DNA from: Bacillota bacterium
GTDB lineage: Bacteria; Bacillota; Clostridia; Acetivibrionales; JAEXSP01
Direction: 5' to 3'
Assembly: GCA_023453795.1 (NCBI GenBank)
Contig: JAEXSP010000007.1
Coordinates: 248,001-312,000 of the forward strand
DNA length: 64,000 nt
In this document: one piece after another, positions 16,945 to 25,853 of the stretch
Numbering within the stretch: position 1 is the first letter of the stretch
Layout of the letters: each line of letters starts with the position of its first letter
Made by a program: the position numbers and the translations under genes
The notes under the pieces: model-generated
The model's input: the letters and a program-made list of their open reading frames with translations, nothing else
What the model was told of the DNA's origin: nothing
Databases searched by the model: none

Positions 16945-17499
16945 ATGGGGAACGGATTTTCAAAATACCTTCTTTATATGGGCTTGATACTGTTCTTTTT
17001 TGTGGTGCTTCTGTTTTTACTGGTTTTAAAGCTGAGAAAACGAAAGCCCTCAGCAAAGAACAGCATAATTGATACGGGGAATGTAAGTATTTTCTTTGAC
17101 AGAAATGAAAATGCCGTAATCATTCCATATGTCAAAGACAAATTCGGAGTAGGGAGAGCAACCTCAGATGTACAATTCCTAAATAAGCCATACAACTCTC
17201 AGGCGCTTGGAGGAATGCTTAGAAGGGCCATGATCTACGGCAGCGCCACGGAAGCCTGCTCTGATCAGGAACTGATGGACAAGCTCGGCTTCAGGGGGTG
17301 GAAAGAATTCTCCGAAGGCAAGAGGAATATATCGGTGCATTATAAAAAGGAGCATGGGCTCGTATTCAATACAACAATAAGGAAGCAGGATGGTTCCTAC
17401 CAGTTTAATTACCCTACAGTCAGCAAGCTGCTTGATAATGATATGAGTGACAGGGATCTGGGTGAGACTCTTCTGCTGTTGCTTCAAAAATGCAGGTAG
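16945..17499 (+). CDS. Single-pass membrane protein of unknown function
   Basis: A 184-residue protein with one N-terminal transmembrane helix (YMGLILFFFVVLLFLLVLKL, roughly residues 11-30) followed by a basic stop (RKRKPS), so the 150-residue C-terminal domain should be cytoplasmic. That domain contains QALGGMLRRAMIYGSATEAC and KLGFRGWKEFSEGKRNISVH, a pattern vaguely like some CDI-immunity-type domains, but the similarity is too weak to name. A GGGAAAAAGA site precedes the ATG. It lies just upstream of gatCAB but has its own candidate promoter. Confidence 0.6.
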   Translation: MGNGFSKYLLYMGLILFFFVVLLFLLVLKLRKRKPSAKNSIIDTGNVSIFFDRNENAVIIPYVKDKFGVGRATSDVQFLNKPYNSQALGGMLRRAMIYGSATEACSDQELMDKLGFRGWKEFSEGKRNISVHYKKEHGLVFNTTIRKQDGSYQFNYPTVSKLLDNDMSDRDLGETLLLLLQKCR

Positions 17500-17556
17500 C
17501 AGCAAATGATTATCAACTTAAATATTAATTTTTTGGAGATAATATTAGAGATTCAA

Positions 17557-17585
17557 TTGACTGAAAATACCTCATTTAATATAAT
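17557..17585 (+). promoter_or_regulatory. Sigma-A promoter for gatCAB
   Basis: TTGACT at 17557-17562 and TATAAT at 17580-17585, spacer 17 bases, about 55 bases before gatC. Confidence 0.75.
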
Positions 17586-17640
17586 ATTCTAATATAAACG
17601 ATGCAGCTTTATAGTGTCTGCGTTGTGGGAGGATAAGCAG

Positions 17641-17928
17641 ATGAAGATTACAAGAGAAACAATTGAACATGTTGCAAACCTTGCCAGGTTGAATCTTACC
17701 GAACAGGAAAAGGAAACGCTCACTACTGAGATGGCTGATGTCATTTCATATGTCGATAAGCTGAATGAACTGGATACCTCTAATGTAGAGCCGAAATCAC
17801 ATGTAATGCCGGTAAATAACGTTTTCAGGGAAGATAAAACCGAAAAGTCCTATGACAGGGAAAAAATATTAGCCAATGCACCTTCCAAGGATGACGGTTG
17901 TTTTAAGGTGCCTAAAGTAGTGGAATAA
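17641..17928 (+). CDS. gatC: Asp-tRNA(Asn)/Glu-tRNA(Gln) amidotransferase subunit C
   Basis: A 95-residue GatC, the usual size. This subunit wraps around GatA and GatB and stabilises the complex that converts misacylated Glu-tRNA(Gln) or Asp-tRNA(Asn) to the correct Gln- or Asn-tRNA. Family features are VANLARLNLTEQEK near the N terminus, YVDKLNELDTSNVEP in the middle and the DDGCFKVPKVVE tail. The ATG at 17641 has a GGGAGG site; the frame extends upstream without reason. It is the first gene of the gatCAB operon. Confidence 0.95.
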   Translation: MKITRETIEHVANLARLNLTEQEKETLTTEMADVISYVDKLNELDTSNVEPKSHVMPVNNVFREDKTEKSYDREKILANAPSKDDGCFKVPKVVE

Positions 17929-17950
17929 ATATTGAATTGGAGGAATAGCC

Positions 17951-19411
17951 TTGGAATTATATAATATGACGGCTCATGAATTGAGCGGTTTGTTAAAGGA
18001 AAGAAAGGTCAGCACAGTAGAGCTTACAAAGTGCATGCTGGATAGAATTGAAAAGATTGACCCTGCTGTGGAAAGCTACATAACAGTTTGCGGCGATAAA
18101 GCATTAAAAAGGGCAGAAGAGGTTCAGAACAAAATAGACAAAGGTGAGGCAAAATCAGCACTTGCCGGTATACCGATGGCCTTGAAGGATAATATGTGTA
18201 CAGAGGGCATCACAACAACCTGCGCATCCAAAATGCTTAATAATTTTATTCCGCCCTATAATGCCACTGTTGCCGATAAACTTCATGAGAGTGACACAGT
18301 ACTCTTGGGAAAACTGAATATGGATGAGTTTGCAATGGGAGGGTCTACAGAGAATTCGTACTTTAAAAAGACAAAAAACCCATGGAATACCGAAAGAGTG
18401 CCGGGGGGCTCAAGCGGCGGCTCTGCTGCCTCTGTTGCAGCGGATGAAACAATTTTTTCACTTGGTTCCGATACAGGAGGATCGATCAGACAGCCTGCTT
18501 CTTTCTGCGGAGTTGTTGGCCTAAAACCTACATACGGTGCTGTTTCAAGATATGGACTCGTAGCATTTGCATCATCCCTGGATCAGATAGGACCTCTTAC
18601 AAAGGATGTTACCGACTGTGCACTGGTAATGAATGCAATAGCCGGGCACGATCCGATGGACTCAACCTCGATTAACGCAAAATATCCTGATTACACCAAA
18701 GCGCTTACCAATGACATTAAGGGAATGAAAATAGGAATTCCCAAGGAGTACATGGGGGAAGGCCTGAATTCTGAAGTAAGAAAGAAAATCGATGAAGCTA
18801 TAGATACCTTAAAAAAGCTTGGAGCAGTTTGTGAAGAATTTCCGCTTCCCATAACCGAATATGCGATTCCGGCGTATTACCTTATTTCGTCAGCAGAAGC
18901 TAGCTCCAATCTTGCGAGATACGATGGAATAAAGTACGGCTATCGTGCTGAAAAATTCACCGACCTTCTTGATTTGTACAAGCAGACCAGAAGCGAAGGA
19001 TTCGGACCCGAGGTAAAAAGAAGAATCATACTCGGTACATACGCTTTAAGTTCGGGCTATTATGATGCATACTATAAAAAGGCATTACAGGTAAGAACAT
19101 TGATAATGAACGGGTTCAATGAAGCCTTTGAGAAATATGATCTTATAATCGGACCGACTGCGCCCACCACAGCTTACAAAATCGGTGAAAAAGCGAATAA
19201 TCCATTGGAGATGTACCTTGGAGACATCTATACAGCTCCGGTAAATATCGCCGGACTGCCCGGGCTCGTTGTTCCATGCGGATTTGACAGTAATAACCTT
19301 CCTATAGGGCTTCAGCTTATAGGCAAGCCGTTTGATGAAAGTACTATTTTGCGTGTCGGATATACATTTGAGCAGAATACCGGGTTTCATGCGAGCAAAC
19401 CGAAGATATGA
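17951..19411 (+). CDS. gatA: Asp-tRNA(Asn)/Glu-tRNA(Gln) amidotransferase subunit A
   Basis: A 486-residue amidase-signature enzyme that releases ammonia from glutamine and channels it to GatB. The catalytic Ser-cisSer-Lys elements are visible: MALKDNM near residue 77 contains the Lys, VPGGSSGGSAASVAADE around 150-166 holds the Ser-rich loop, and LGSDTGGSIRQPASFCGVVG around 170-190 carries the nucleophilic Ser. The start is TTG at 17951 with GGAGG seven bases upstream. It is 22 bases after gatC, and gatB follows closely. Confidence 0.95.
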   Translation: MELYNMTAHELSGLLKERKVSTVELTKCMLDRIEKIDPAVESYITVCGDKALKRAEEVQNKIDKGEAKSALAGIPMALKDNMCTEGITTTCASKMLNNFIPPYNATVADKLHESDTVLLGKLNMDEFAMGGSTENSYFKKTKNPWNTERVPGGSSGGSAASVAADETIFSLGSDTGGSIRQPASFCGVVGLKPTYGAVSRYGLVAFASSLDQIGPLTKDVTDCALVMNAIAGHDPMDSTSINAKYPDYTKALTNDIKGMKIGIPKEYMGEGLNSEVRKKIDEAIDTLKKLGAVCEEFPLPITEYAIPAYYLISSAEASSNLARYDGIKYGYRAEKFTDLLDLYKQTRSEGFGPEVKRRIILGTYALSSGYYDAYYKKALQVRTLIMNGFNEAFEKYDLIIGPTAPTTAYKIGEKANNPLEMYLGDIYTAPVNIAGLPGLVVPCGFDSNNLPIGLQLIGKPFDESTILRVGYTFEQNTGFHASKPKI

Positions 19412-19451
19412 GCATTAAATTATAAACATGATTTTAAACGAGGTGTTGGAA

Positions 19452-20885
19452 ATGGATTATGAAATAGTTATAGGGTTGGAGGTTCACGCAGAGCTTTCTA
19501 CCAAGTCAAAAATATATTGCACCTGTACAACCGAATTCGGGGGAGAACCAAACACACACTGCTGTCCGATATGTACAGGCATGCCCGGAGTACTTCCGGT
19601 CTTGAACGAGAAAGTCGTCGAATATGCAATAAGAGCCGGTCTTGCGACTAATTGCACCATTTCGGAATATAGTAAGCAGGACAGAAAGAATTATTTCTAT
19701 CCCGATCTGCCGAAAGCCTATCAGACATCACAATATGATCTGCCTCTTTGCATGAACGGCAAGATAGATATAGATGTGAACGGCGAAAAGAAAACGATCG
19801 GCATTACAAGAATCCACATTGAGGAAGATGCCGGCAAGCTTATGCATGATGAATGGGATACAGGCACAATGGTGGACTATAACAGATGCGGAGTGCCGCT
19901 TATAGAAATAGTCAGCGAGCCCGATATGAGATCGGCAGAAGAAGCTAAGACATACCTTGAGAATCTTAAGGCAATCCTTGAATATGTTGAGGTATCGGAC
20001 TGTAAAATGCAGGAGGGCTCTTTAAGAGCAGACGTAAACCTTTCCGTTCGTCATGTCGGACAGAAGGAGTTCGGAACAAGGACCGAGATGAAAAATCTTA
20101 ATTCCTTCAGAGGCATTCTAAGGGCTATTGAAGCCGAGTCTCAAAGACAAATAAACGAATTGGAGTCAGGCGGTGTTATAGTCCAGGAGACAAGACGCTG
20201 GGACGATAACAAAGGCATCAGCTATGCAATGAGAAGCAAGGAAGAAGCGCATGATTACAGATACTTTCCGGAGCCTGACCTTGTACCTATTGTAACCTCA
20301 AAGGAAACTATTGAAAGCATCAGGGCATCTTTACCCGAGCTTCCGGATGCAAGGAAAAAAAGGTATGTAAGCGAATTCAGCTTACCCGAATATGATGCGG
20401 GAATATTAACGTCTTCAAAGGTGCTTGCTGATTTCTTTGAAGAAGCCGTAAGCAAAAGCAGCAATGCAAAGTCTGTCAGCAACTGGATCATGGGAGACAT
20501 GATGAAGATATTGAAGGAAAAGGACATGGAGGCTTCAGATATTCCTTTCCCCGGAGAGTATCTTGCAAGAATGATAACACTTATAGATACAGGTAAAATC
20601 AGCGGAACCATAGCGAAAAAGGTATTTGACAAGATGTTTGAAACCGGGAGGGATCCTGAAACAATTGTTAAGGAAGAGGGACTCGAGGTTGTTAACGACG
20701 AAGGGGCTCTGGTAGCAGTAGTTAAAAAGATACTTGAATCCAATCCACAGTCCGTTGCAGACTTCAAGAACGGTAAAGAGAAGGCAATAGGCTTCCTGGT
20801 AGGGCAGGCAATGAAAGAGACCAGGGGAAAGGCAAACCCCCAGGTCATTAATAAGATACTAAAGGACGAACTTGATAAAATGTAA
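19452..20885 (+). CDS. gatB: Asp-tRNA(Asn)/Glu-tRNA(Gln) amidotransferase subunit B
   Basis: A 477-residue GatB, the subunit that phosphorylates the misacylated tRNA and performs the amide transfer. Conserved features are YEIVIGLEVHAELSTKSKIYC at the N terminus, the zinc-site-like CxC...CPIC cysteines (YCTCTTEFGG and CCPICTGMPG), RKNYFYPDLPKAYQ and the C-terminal YqeY-like tail domain ending NPQVINKILKDELDKM. The ATG at 19452 follows a GAGGTG site and fits the family N terminus; an upstream in-frame ATG at 19428 adds eight unlikely residues. The operon ends in a strong terminator. Confidence 0.95.
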   Translation: MDYEIVIGLEVHAELSTKSKIYCTCTTEFGGEPNTHCCPICTGMPGVLPVLNEKVVEYAIRAGLATNCTISEYSKQDRKNYFYPDLPKAYQTSQYDLPLCMNGKIDIDVNGEKKTIGITRIHIEEDAGKLMHDEWDTGTMVDYNRCGVPLIEIVSEPDMRSAEEAKTYLENLKAILEYVEVSDCKMQEGSLRADVNLSVRHVGQKEFGTRTEMKNLNSFRGILRAIEAESQRQINELESGGVIVQETRRWDDNKGISYAMRSKEEAHDYRYFPEPDLVPIVTSKETIESIRASLPELPDARKKRYVSEFSLPEYDAGILTSSKVLADFFEEAVSKSSNAKSVSNWIMGDMMKILKEKDMEASDIPFPGEYLARMITLIDTGKISGTIAKKVFDKMFETGRDPETIVKEEGLEVVNDEGALVAVVKKILESNPQSVADFKNGKEKAIGFLVGQAMKETRGKANPQVINKILKDELDKM

Positions 20886-20889
20886 CTGT

Positions 20890-20917
20890 AAAGCGGCTGA
20901 TTCAGCCGCTTTTTTTC
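20890..20917 (+). terminator. Intrinsic terminator of gatCAB
   Basis: Stem AAGCGGCTG/CAGCCGCTT with a three-base loop and a run of seven T residues directly after gatB. Confidence 0.92.
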
Positions 20918-20994
20918 TGAAAATGAATAACAGTATTCAAACCATAAGATTTACCTAGAGATTATTTGTAAGAAAGAATATAAAAAATAATATC

Positions 20995-21023
20995 TTGTAT
21001 ACAATAAACAAATTGATTATAAT
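20995..21023 (+). promoter_or_regulatory. Sigma-A promoter for pta-ackA
   Basis: TTGTAT at 20995-21000, 17-base spacer, TATAAT at 21018-21023. The leader before pta is about 90 bases. Confidence 0.7.
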
Positions 21024-21118
21024 AATTATGGTTGGAAAAGGTTGATACAAGCTGGTCTTAGCACTAGGTCATAATTAAGGATATAAAAATATTTATATAT
21101 ATTGAAAGGGGATATACA

Positions 21119-22111
21119 ATGAATTTCTTGGAACAAATATCAATAAGGGCAAAGGCTGACCTCAAAACGATAGTGCTTCCCGAGGCCGATGACATCAGAG
21201 TAATAAAAGCTGCTGCCATGGTTCAGGAACAGGGTATTGCAAACATCATTCTTGTCGGCAATGAGGCTGAAATCAAAAAGCTGGCTGGGGATTTGGACAT
21301 CTCAAAGGCTAAAATTGTTGATCCTTTGAAATCAGATAAATTTGAGGATTATGCAAATACTTTCTATGAGCTTAGAAAAGCAAAAGGAATGACGCCGGAA
21401 AAGGCAAGGGAAACAATGAAGGATAATGTTTTCTGGGCTGTTATGATGGTTAAGAAGGGTGAAGCTGACGGAATGGTATCCGGTGCTGCTCACTCAACTG
21501 CAGACACAATACGTCCTGCACTTCAGATAATCAAGACTGCACCTGATTCAAAACTTGTATCAGCGTTTTTCGTCATGGTTGTTCCTGACTGCGAGTACGG
21601 AGAAAAGGGGATTTTTGTTTACGGCGACTGCGCTTTGAACCAAAATCCGGATGCAGAACAGTTGTCTGAGATCGCTATTGCTTCCGCAAAATCCTTCGAA
21701 AATTTTGTACAGGCACAACCTAAGGTTGCAATGCTTTCCTTCTCTTCTTACGGAAGCGGTAAGGACCCCATAGTTGATAAAGTTATAGAAGCGACCAAGA
21801 TTGCTAAAGAGAAGGCGCCGAACCTTATGCTTGACGGTGAATTGCAGGCGGATGCTGCGCTTGTTCCTGAAATAGGCAAATCTAAGGCAAAAGGAAGCAC
21901 TGTTGCAGGACAGGCAAATGTATTGATATTCCCTGATCTTAACTGCGGGAATATATGCTACAAATTGACACAGCGTCTTGCAAAGGCTGAAGCATACGGA
22001 CCTATACTCCAGGGTATTGCAAAACCGGTTAACGACTTGTCAAGAGGCTGTTCAGCGGAAGACATTGTCGGGGTTGTTGCAATGACTGCAGTGCAGGCAC
22101 AAAAAATATAA
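21119..22111 (+). CDS. pta: Phosphate acetyltransferase
   Basis: A 330-residue short-form phosphotransacetylase that interconverts acetyl-CoA plus phosphate with acetyl phosphate plus CoA. Conserved motifs include KTIVLPEADDIRVIKAA at the N terminus, MVSGAAHSTADTIRPALQII around 121-140, MLDGELQADAA around 238-248 and PDLNCGNICYKLTQRLA around 271-287. It lacks the N-terminal regulatory domain of long proteobacterial Pta, as expected for a clostridium. The gene is 17 bases from ackA and forms the standard two-gene acetate operon that yields ATP during fermentation. Confidence 0.96.
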   Translation: MNFLEQISIRAKADLKTIVLPEADDIRVIKAAAMVQEQGIANIILVGNEAEIKKLAGDLDISKAKIVDPLKSDKFEDYANTFYELRKAKGMTPEKARETMKDNVFWAVMMVKKGEADGMVSGAAHSTADTIRPALQIIKTAPDSKLVSAFFVMVVPDCEYGEKGIFVYGDCALNQNPDAEQLSEIAIASAKSFENFVQAQPKVAMLSFSSYGSGKDPIVDKVIEATKIAKEKAPNLMLDGELQADAALVPEIGKSKAKGSTVAGQANVLIFPDLNCGNICYKLTQRLAKAEAYGPILQGIAKPVNDLSRGCSAEDIVGVVAMTAVQAQKI

Positions 22112-22128
22112 GATAGGGAGCGGCACTT

Positions 22129-23325
22129 ATGAAAATTCTTGTTATTAACGCCGGAAGTTCATCAATGAAATTTCAGTTGATTGATATGGACGGGGAAAAG
22201 CTTTTGGTTAAAGGAAATTGTGACAGGATAGGAATTGACAATTCCGTTATGAAATATGAAAAGACCGGCTGCGATGAAATCGTACGCCTAAGGGAAATGA
22301 AGAACCACAACGATGCAATCAAGGCTGTAATCGAAGCCCTGATCGACAAGGAAAACGGCGTAATTAAAAGCATGTCTGAGATATCAGGAGTAGGGCATCG
22401 TGTTCTCCACGGAGGCGAAAAGTTCCATGATCCGGAAAAAATAACTCCGAAGGTAATGGATGCCATAAGGGAATGCATACCACTCGGTCCGCTGCACAAT
22501 CCTGCAAATATTATGGGTATAGAGGGCTGTCAAAAAGCAATGCCGGATACGCCAATGGTTGCCGTATTTGATACGGGTTTCCATCAGACAATGCCGAAGC
22601 ATGCATATATGTATCCCCTGCCGTATGATGTGTACAAGAAATATTCAATAAGAAAATACGGTTTTCACGGAACCTCACACAAATATATCGGTAAAAGAAC
22701 GGCAGAATTTTTGGACAGATCGCCTGTTGGATTGAAAATTATATCCTGCCATTTAGGTAATGGAGCGAGCATTTGCGCTATAAAAGACGGCATTTGCGTT
22801 GATACAAGCATGGGGCTTACTCCTTTGGACGGCCTTGAAATGGGAACAAGGTGCGGAACAATTGACCCAGCAGTTGTAACATTCCTGATGAAAAAAGAGA
22901 ATATGACTCCCGATGAGATGGATACTTATATGAATAAAAAATCAGGTGTGCTTGGCGTATCAGGTGTCAGCAGTGATTTCAGAGACCTGACTGCTGCTGC
23001 CAAACAGGGAAACGAGAGGGCTAAGCTTGCAATAGACATCTTCTGTTACAGGGTTAAGACTTTCATAGGTTCTTATGCTGCAGCTATGAATGGCGTAGAT
23101 GCTATAGTCTTTACAGGAGGCATCGGCGAGAATGACAGCAATGTAAGAAAGCTGTGCCTTGAAGGTTTGGAGTTCCTTGGAGTTCATGTTGACGAAGAAA
23201 AAAATAAAATCCGCGGAAAAGAGATAGATACCAGTTTGCCGGATGCAAAGGTAAAAACCTTGGTTATACCGACTAATGAAGAGCTTGCAATTGCAAGGGA
23301 TACAAAAAGAATTATCTGCGGTTGA
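22129..23325 (+). CDS. ackA: Acetate kinase
   Basis: A 398-residue acetate kinase of normal length that makes ATP from acetyl phosphate. The signatures are KILVINAGSSSMKFQLI at residues 2-18 (ATP-binding fold), HRVLHGGE with the acetate-site Arg, VFDTGFHQTMP around 145-155 with the catalytic Asp, and HGTSHKYIGKR around 183-193; IVFTGGIGENDSNVR is the late signature. It follows pta in one operon and is closed by a good terminator. Confidence 0.97.
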   Translation: MKILVINAGSSSMKFQLIDMDGEKLLVKGNCDRIGIDNSVMKYEKTGCDEIVRLREMKNHNDAIKAVIEALIDKENGVIKSMSEISGVGHRVLHGGEKFHDPEKITPKVMDAIRECIPLGPLHNPANIMGIEGCQKAMPDTPMVAVFDTGFHQTMPKHAYMYPLPYDVYKKYSIRKYGFHGTSHKYIGKRTAEFLDRSPVGLKIISCHLGNGASICAIKDGICVDTSMGLTPLDGLEMGTRCGTIDPAVVTFLMKKENMTPDEMDTYMNKKSGVLGVSGVSSDFRDLTAAAKQGNERAKLAIDIFCYRVKTFIGSYAAAMNGVDAIVFTGGIGENDSNVRKLCLEGLEFLGVHVDEEKNKIRGKEIDTSLPDAKVKTLVIPTNEELAIARDTKRIICG

Positions 23326-23366
23326 TTTAGTTATGGGAAGTAGAAACCATATAAATAATATAAACA

Positions 23367-23410
23367 AAGAAATCATAGAAATGCTTCTCTATGATTTCTT
23401 TTCTTTTTTT
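23367..23410 (+). terminator. Intrinsic terminator of pta-ackA
   Basis: A 12-base-pair stem AAGAAATCATAG/CTATGATTTCTT with a 10-base loop and a T-rich tail. Confidence 0.85.
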
Positions 23411-23429
23411 GATAAAATTAAAAGCGGTG

Positions 23430-23522
23430 ATGCATTTGAATAAGAAAGCTATTAAGCCTATGGAAAGTTATAATATGAGTAATTTTGCGAAGGACTTTCA
23501 GGAAGCAATCAAGAACAATTAG
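23430..23522 (+). CDS. Possible small ORF (30 residues) ahead of the ABC operon
   Basis: An ATG-initiated frame encodes 30 residues, starting MHLNKKAIKPMESYNMSNFA and ending with an EAIKNN tail. It stops 11 bases before the ABC ATPase start and its end carries the ribosome binding site for that gene. It has no good ribosome binding site of its own, so it may be a leader peptide, a remnant, or chance. Confidence 0.25.
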   Translation: MHLNKKAIKPMESYNMSNFAKDFQEAIKNN

Positions 23523-23533
23523 GGGGATGGAAG

Positions 23534-24469
23534 ATGAGCTTTATTGAGATAAAAAACATTAAAAAAAGCTTTGGAGAACTTACGGCAGTAAACGATGTAA
23601 GCTTTACAGTGGATGAAGGTGAAGTGTTCGGGCTGCTAGGACCTAACGGTGCAGGCAAATCAACTCTCATATCAATAATAACAACACTTGTAAAGCTGGA
23701 CGCGGGTAATGTTGTAATAAACGGCTATGATTTGAGAAAACAAACCATGGAGGTTAAAAAAATTCTTGGGCTCGTTCCGCAGGAAATTGCTCTTTATCCC
23801 ACTCTTTCAGCCCGGGAAAACCTTGCATTTTGGGGGAGAATGTACGGCATCGGCGGAAGCCTTTTAAAAGAAAGAATAGAAGATGCGCTTGAAATAGCAG
23901 GTTTGAAGGATAGGGCAAAAGACAGGATAGAGAAGTATTCAGGCGGAATGAAGAGAAGAATCAACATTGCGGCTGCCCTACTGCATAGGCCAAAGCTATT
24001 GATCATGGATGAACCGACAGTAGGAATAGATCCCCAATCAAGAAACCATATACTCGAAACAGTTGTTAAACTTAACAAAGAAGGTATGACGGTAATCTAT
24101 ACCAGCCACTATATGGAAGAGGTTGAATTCCTGTGCAGCAGGATAGGTATAATGGATCATGGCAAGGTAATAGCTTCGGGAACCAAGGAAGAGCTCAGAA
24201 AACTTATTGGCGACTTTGATACCATCAACCTTGGACTTGTTAATCCCAAGGATTCCGTTATAAGCGGAATCAAGGCAATAAAGGGTGTTCAAAGCATTTC
24301 TGTCGATGAGGACAGAGTCAGCGTAATAGCAAAAGAGGCAGATGCTGTACTTGCAAAAGTGATTTCAATGCTGGATTCCGAGAAGTGCAAGATACATGCT
24401 GTTAATATAGAGCATTCAAATCTTGAAAGCGTATTCCTTCATCTGACGGGAAGAGCGCTTAGAGACTGA
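23534..24469 (+). CDS. ABC-2-type transporter ATP-binding protein
   Basis: A 311-residue ABC ATPase of the drug/natural-product exporter class. Walker A is GLLGPNGAGKST near residue 36, the Q-loop is LVPQEIALYP, the signature is YSGGMKRRINIAAAL near 140, Walker B is LLIMDEPTVGIDPQ, and the H-loop is YTSHYMEEVE. The C-terminal 80 residues are the accessory domain common in ABC-2 ATPases. Two ABC-2 permease genes follow, so it energises an exporter made of a heterodimeric permease. The ATG at 23534 has a GGGGGATGG site. Substrate is unknown. Confidence 0.92.
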   Translation: MSFIEIKNIKKSFGELTAVNDVSFTVDEGEVFGLLGPNGAGKSTLISIITTLVKLDAGNVVINGYDLRKQTMEVKKILGLVPQEIALYPTLSARENLAFWGRMYGIGGSLLKERIEDALEIAGLKDRAKDRIEKYSGGMKRRINIAAALLHRPKLLIMDEPTVGIDPQSRNHILETVVKLNKEGMTVIYTSHYMEEVEFLCSRIGIMDHGKVIASGTKEELRKLIGDFDTINLGLVNPKDSVISGIKAIKGVQSISVDEDRVSVIAKEADAVLAKVISMLDSEKCKIHAVNIEHSNLESVFLHLTGRALRD

Positions 24470-24525
24470 TGCCTTAGTTGCAGTTAAATGCATTTTAAAT
24501 CATATTAAACAGGCCTTTCATTTTT

Positions 24526-24613
24526 CGGGGTGCAGGGGGAGAATTCCCACCTGCTGGCGGTCTACCGCCAAACCTAGCAGCCTCTCCTTGGGGAGGGGGC
24601 AGGGGGTGGGGCT
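24526..24613. repeat. GC-rich palindromic block inside the ABC operon
   Basis: This 88-base stretch is far richer in G and C than its surroundings and contains several inverted repeats: GGCGGT/ACCGCC, the outer CTGCT/AGCAG, and CCTCTCC/GGGGAGG. It lies between the ATPase and first permease genes and replaces what would normally be a short spacer. It looks like an inserted intergenic repeat unit, but no second copy exists in the window. Confidence 0.5.
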
Positions 24614-24628
24614 GATTGGAGGTAAACA

Positions 24629-25819
24629 ATGATATTTCATATAGCGTTAAAAGACCTAAGGGTTACATTCAGGGACAGGAAGGCATTGATTTTCATGCTT
24701 CTTATGCCTTTAGTCCTTATTATAATAATAGGCTCAAGCTTTGGTTCGATGTTTGAAAATGAACTAAAGGTAGAGAAATTTGTTATTGGAGTATGGGACA
24801 AGGATACAAGTGCTATGTCGGGCCAATTTGTAAATGATTTTCTCAGGGGGAAAATGTCATCCTCTTTTGAAACGTATAAAGTCAATTCAACCGAAGAAAT
24901 GAATCAGAAGCTTAAAAGTAAGAAGCTTTCATCGGTCATCATTATCCCGGAAAACTTTTCGGAGGATATACACAGAAACAAGCAGGCTGTATTTGAAATA
25001 AAGTCGAATGTTGATAACCAGTTTAATTCACTCATAGTTAAAATGTCCACAAATGGGTATGCAAAGACTTTTTCAATATATAATGATGCTTCAAAGGTGT
25101 TAGCAAACGCATTTCAAAAATATAATATTCCAATTGACGATAATTCTGCAATAATTATGGAGCTTCAAAATAAAAGTGGCGCGGAAAAATTGGATTTTAA
25201 AGAAGTCAATGAAAAGAAAAACAAGGTGCTTTCGGGCATCCAGTTTTATTCGACCACAATGCTTGTAATGTTTATGTTATTCGGAGCAACTTCAGGTACC
25301 AGGTTGATAATAGAAGAAAGGGAAACCAAGACTCTTGGCAGGATAATGTGCGCTAAAGCCTCTAAATCCACTCTTATAATCGGTAAATTTCTGGGATTGC
25401 TGTTTATATGCTTCGTGCAGGCATTGATACTGATTCTGTTTACTCATTTTGTATACAGTGTTAATTGGGGAGCGTCAATACCCGGTTTACTTCTGGTAAC
25501 CCTCTGTTCAACATTTGCCGCTGCGGCCTTTGGTATGTTCATTGCCGCTTTAGCTAAATCCTCAGGTGCCGCTGACGGACTTTCACAGGTATTTATTCAG
25601 ACCTTTACCCTCTTAAGCGGAGGCATGGTTCCGATTTATGTATTTCCTCCGGTAATGAAGGTTATAGCCAAATTCACTTTGAACTGGTGGGCTGTGAACG
25701 GTTTTCAGGACCTTATGCTGGGAAAGGGCATAGCTGATGTTATTCAGTACATGGGCGTCCTGATAATAATGGGAATAGTTTTTCTCTCCATAGGAATATG
25801 GAGATTCAGAACCGAATAA
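24629..25819 (+). CDS. ABC-2 permease, first subunit
   Basis: A 396-residue ABC-2 membrane protein with the YhaP/NatB-like layout: transmembrane helix 1 (ALIFMLLMPLVLIIIIGSSF, about 19-38), a large extracytoplasmic domain of about 170 residues, and then five helices from about residue 205 (TMLVMFMLFGATSG, GLLFICFVQALILILFTHFV, LLLVTLCSTFAAAAFGMFIA, FIQTFTLLSGGMVPIYVF, YMGVLIIMGIVFLSIGIW). The intracellular EERETKTLGRIM motif contacts the ATPase. It pairs with the next permease to form an exporter of unknown substrate. A GGAGG site precedes the ATG. Confidence 0.88.
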   Translation: MIFHIALKDLRVTFRDRKALIFMLLMPLVLIIIIGSSFGSMFENELKVEKFVIGVWDKDTSAMSGQFVNDFLRGKMSSSFETYKVNSTEEMNQKLKSKKLSSVIIIPENFSEDIHRNKQAVFEIKSNVDNQFNSLIVKMSTNGYAKTFSIYNDASKVLANAFQKYNIPIDDNSAIIMELQNKSGAEKLDFKEVNEKKNKVLSGIQFYSTTMLVMFMLFGATSGTRLIIEERETKTLGRIMCAKASKSTLIIGKFLGLLFICFVQALILILFTHFVYSVNWGASIPGLLLVTLCSTFAAAAFGMFIAALAKSSGAADGLSQVFIQTFTLLSGGMVPIYVFPPVMKVIAKFTLNWWAVNGFQDLMLGKGIADVIQYMGVLIIMGIVFLSIGIWRFRTE

Positions 25820-25853
25820 GCGAGTTTTTCAATCAATTTCAAGGAGTGAAATT

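Noticed and set aside
20255..20848. Long open frame on the minus strand opposite gatB (197 codons)
   Set aside because: It is a mirror of the conserved gatB coding frame, has low-complexity Ser/Leu-rich composition and no ribosome binding site.
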